Below are positions 61,928-64,000 of a stretch of DNA of 64,000 nucleotides, in pieces. How positions within the stretch are numbered: position 1 is the first letter of the stretch; every line of letters starts with the position of its first letter. The notes under the pieces were generated by a model. The model saw nothing but the letters and a program-made list of their open reading frames with translations. It was not told the DNA's origin and searched no databases. Both the position numbers and the translations under genes were made by a program. The stretch is from Amorphochlora amoebiformis (Eukaryota > Cercozoa > Chlorarachniophyceae): positions 62,001-126,000 of the forward strand of contig BAAHQB010000116.1 in NCBI GenBank assembly GCA_054601695.1. Reading direction: 5' to 3'.

Positions 61928-62042
61928 CCGAAAATCGAAAGATTTTTCAAAAAATCTTCGAAAAATCGAAAGATTTTTTAAAAAAAAAATCTTCGAAAAT
62001 CGAAAGATTTTTCAAAAAAAAATCTTCTCGAGAAACGAGAAG
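61928..62042. other. Nested palindromes in the 3' flank of the membrane-protein gene
   Basis: Four repeats of CGAAAATCGAAAGATTTTTC with complementary AAAAATCTTCG, able to form several A/T-rich hairpins just after the stop codon. This could act in 3'-end formation or RNA stability; not established. Confidence 0.6.
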
Positions 62043-62208
62043 CTGAATGTTCGTTGAAAAATGCGAGTTACGTCATGAGAGAAAATTTTGTACTTTTGAG
62101 TGGGTATAATGTCACTAGTAGTGTCATATACAAAAGAGTTATTTGATATATATATATATATATATATTATATTTTCATATAATACGTGTATATATATTAT
62201 ATATAAAC

Positions 62209-62248
<40 letters not shown>

Positions 62249-62268
62249 GCGCATACATGTACTTTATA

Positions 62269-62302
<34 letters not shown>

Positions 62303-62529
62303 CATATATGTACATATATATATATACAGACATATACATGCATTTAATATATTACCATATTACACGCACTCCTGCTACCTACGTATGATCTGGTACTAGT
62401 AAATATATAGTAGTACCAATGTACCATTAGTAGCTATACATCGTATAATCACGCACGTGCAGTACTGATAATGTATCGTAGCTATAGTATCAACTTACTA
62501 TCAAGGTATGTAAGTATTAGAAGTATAAC

Positions 62530-62690
62530 TATGCATATGAAAAATGTTTGGGTATATGTATTTGTAACATAACCATAGTAGCATAACGTTGTAATGTTAC
62601 GTTGTGTTACATATACATATATACCCAAACATTTTCATATCCACATGCATATGTTGTTATGTTACGTAATACATATGCATATACCCGAAA
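62530..62690. repeat. Imperfect fold-back element
   Basis: Left arm 62532-62573 (ATGCATATGAAAAATGTTTG, GGTATATGTATTTGTAACAT) is the approximate reverse complement of 62607-62652 (TGTTACATATACATATATAC, CCAAACATTTTCATATCCAC). A third partial copy follows to 62692. MITE-like, no coding capacity. Confidence 0.7.
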
Positions 62691-62692
62691 TT

Positions 62693-63730
62693 TATTTTCA
62701 TTATTGATATGGGTATCATATTCATGATGACCGTACTAATTAAGATTTAAGAATCTAAGATCATCGCATAGTTCTCGGGAAAATTGTCAAATATTGTGAG
62801 TTAGAGCGAACATTCGTTGAATTCAGGTAATATCACCTAAATTATTGGGTTATACTAAGTGTTACCACGATTCAGATCCACAATACATTTGTAGATTATA
62901 TTAAATTATTGTAAACAGTACTAGTGTTAAGTTACTAGTTGTTTTCCTCTCCTTCTCACCTTCACAAACTGAAAAAATCGCCGAAAAATTGTTTTAAACC
63001 GCCGAAAAATTGTATTAAATCTTACCAAAAGCATTTTCTACGTCTCCAATTCACTATTATAGGCTGAGGAGGTTGATGTTTGACCACGTGAAGTCGGAAA
63101 CGAAAGTAACCCTCTAAAAGTATCATGGAGGGGGGAAGTAATATTCGGATAATGTTTAAGGTTATATAAATTCCAATCCTCTGGGGTACATTCCACTCGT
63201 ATACTGCCAACAGAGGCCCGGAGGCGCCCGGAAGCCCGACATCCGACCATGAGAGTTGGCTACCGAAATAATGATTATCATCGGAATCCCGGAAGGATCC
63301 CGGGAATATAGAAAAAGCCGGTATTCGGGACCCAAATAGGTGACCTGTCTAGTTGTCACGCTGTCTTGGGTTCCGAAATATTACTCATGTCGGACGGTGG
63401 GCTGCAGTTAACGTCATATTTCATCCTACAGCTTGCATCTACCCCCTCCTTCCAGTGGAAAATTGTGTAATTTTTCGCTTTAAATACTAAGAGGAATGCG
63501 TTCCCGCGGTTTTCGCCGGGTAGGGGGGCTGGTTATGGCTGTTGTTGCCTTTATATCGACGGTTCGGAACCCGCGGCCGTCGGTGGGTTTGGAGGGGGGG
63601 ACAAGATATGGCAACCGGGAAATTCATCCTTCTGAAAGGGTGATTTTGTGAATTCTTTTTGTTTTTTGTGCATTGGAAACGTGTATGAGGAAAGTATGGG
63701 TGTGACAAGGGGGGTTTACGATATGTGAGA
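62693..63730. other. Unique sequence, no gene assigned
   Basis: Ordinary sequence with several overlapping minus-strand frames of 60-73 codons (for example 63022-63210), none with convincing protein character or splice context. CCCGGAAGGATCCCGGGAA near 63285 is palindromic. Confidence 0.4.
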
Positions 63731-63747
63731 CCTTTAGAATTGTGTAT

Positions 63748-63798
<51 letters not shown>

Positions 63799-63848
63799 AT
63801 ATGTATATATGTGTGTATGTATTGTGTATAATTATATAGAAGTGTACT

Positions 63849-63908
<60 letters not shown>

Positions 63909-63937
63909 CCCGTAAACCTAAAACTAACCTCATCCCC

Positions 63938-64000
63938 ATCCCAACCCTAACCCTAACCCTAACCCTACCCCTAACCCTAACCCTAACCCTAACCCTAACC
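63938..64000. repeat. CCCTAA telomeric repeats at window edge
   Basis: About nine CCCTAA units with one CCCTACC variant, continuing past the window. The window cannot show whether this is a chromosome end. Confidence 0.9.

Noticed and set aside
63938-64000. True chromosome end
   Set aside because: The repeats run off the window, and similar arrays occur internally at four other places, so the edge is not evidence of a telomere.

Overview
This is eukaryotic nuclear DNA. About two thirds of the window is simple sequence, mostly (TA)n. Short unique islands of 25-175 bases sit between the tracts, and read together they behave as exons: they carry GT..AG splice sites, their reading phases chain from one island to the next, and the joined products contain complete protein domains. 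Nearly all long open frames made of Tyr-Ile, Leu-Ser or Arg-Ala repeats are microsatellite artefacts. Telomere-like repeats are of the TTAGGG type. I cannot name the organism; the genes are spliceosomal and use the standard code.

Layout. (1) Minus strand, 328-7410: a C2H2 zinc-finger protein with at least seven fingers in eleven exons, running off the left edge. (2) Plus strand, about 8646-27526: an inositol polyphosphate 5-phosphatase with a complete catalytic domain in about 16-19 exons, divergent from gene 1. (3) Minus strand, 38983-28802: a 241-residue protein of unknown function with a signal-peptide-like start, in 15 exons, tail to tail with gene 2. (4) Minus strand, 40304-39415: a small five-exon protein. 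(5) A microsatellite-free island at about 41.8-44.3 kb with an apparently intronless 337-residue minus-strand gene and a two-exon minus-strand gene. (6) Plus strand, 45195-48239: a ricin-type beta-trefoil lectin domain in six exons. (7) Plus strand, about 49713-61927: a multi-pass membrane protein whose introns hold CT, GA and (CG)n arrays. Telomere-like repeats lie at 2.75-3.2, 34.2-36.2, 49.0, 53.4 and 63.95-64 kb.

The most unusual property is intron architecture. Many introns start as exon|GTATATAT and end as TATATAG|exon, so the microsatellite supplies both splice sites. Next to many exons the edge of the exon, with its splice site, has been copied one to nine times into the neighbouring TA tract. 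I call these copies exon-edge echoes. They explain almost every tandem unit in the window. Donor-side echoes lie downstream of the exon and acceptor-side echoes upstream. At least one intron is built of telomeric repeats, and another contains about 2 kb of them with a head-to-head inversion. Exon coordinates were worked out by eye from splice motifs and phase and may be off by a base or two in places; no RNA evidence was available.
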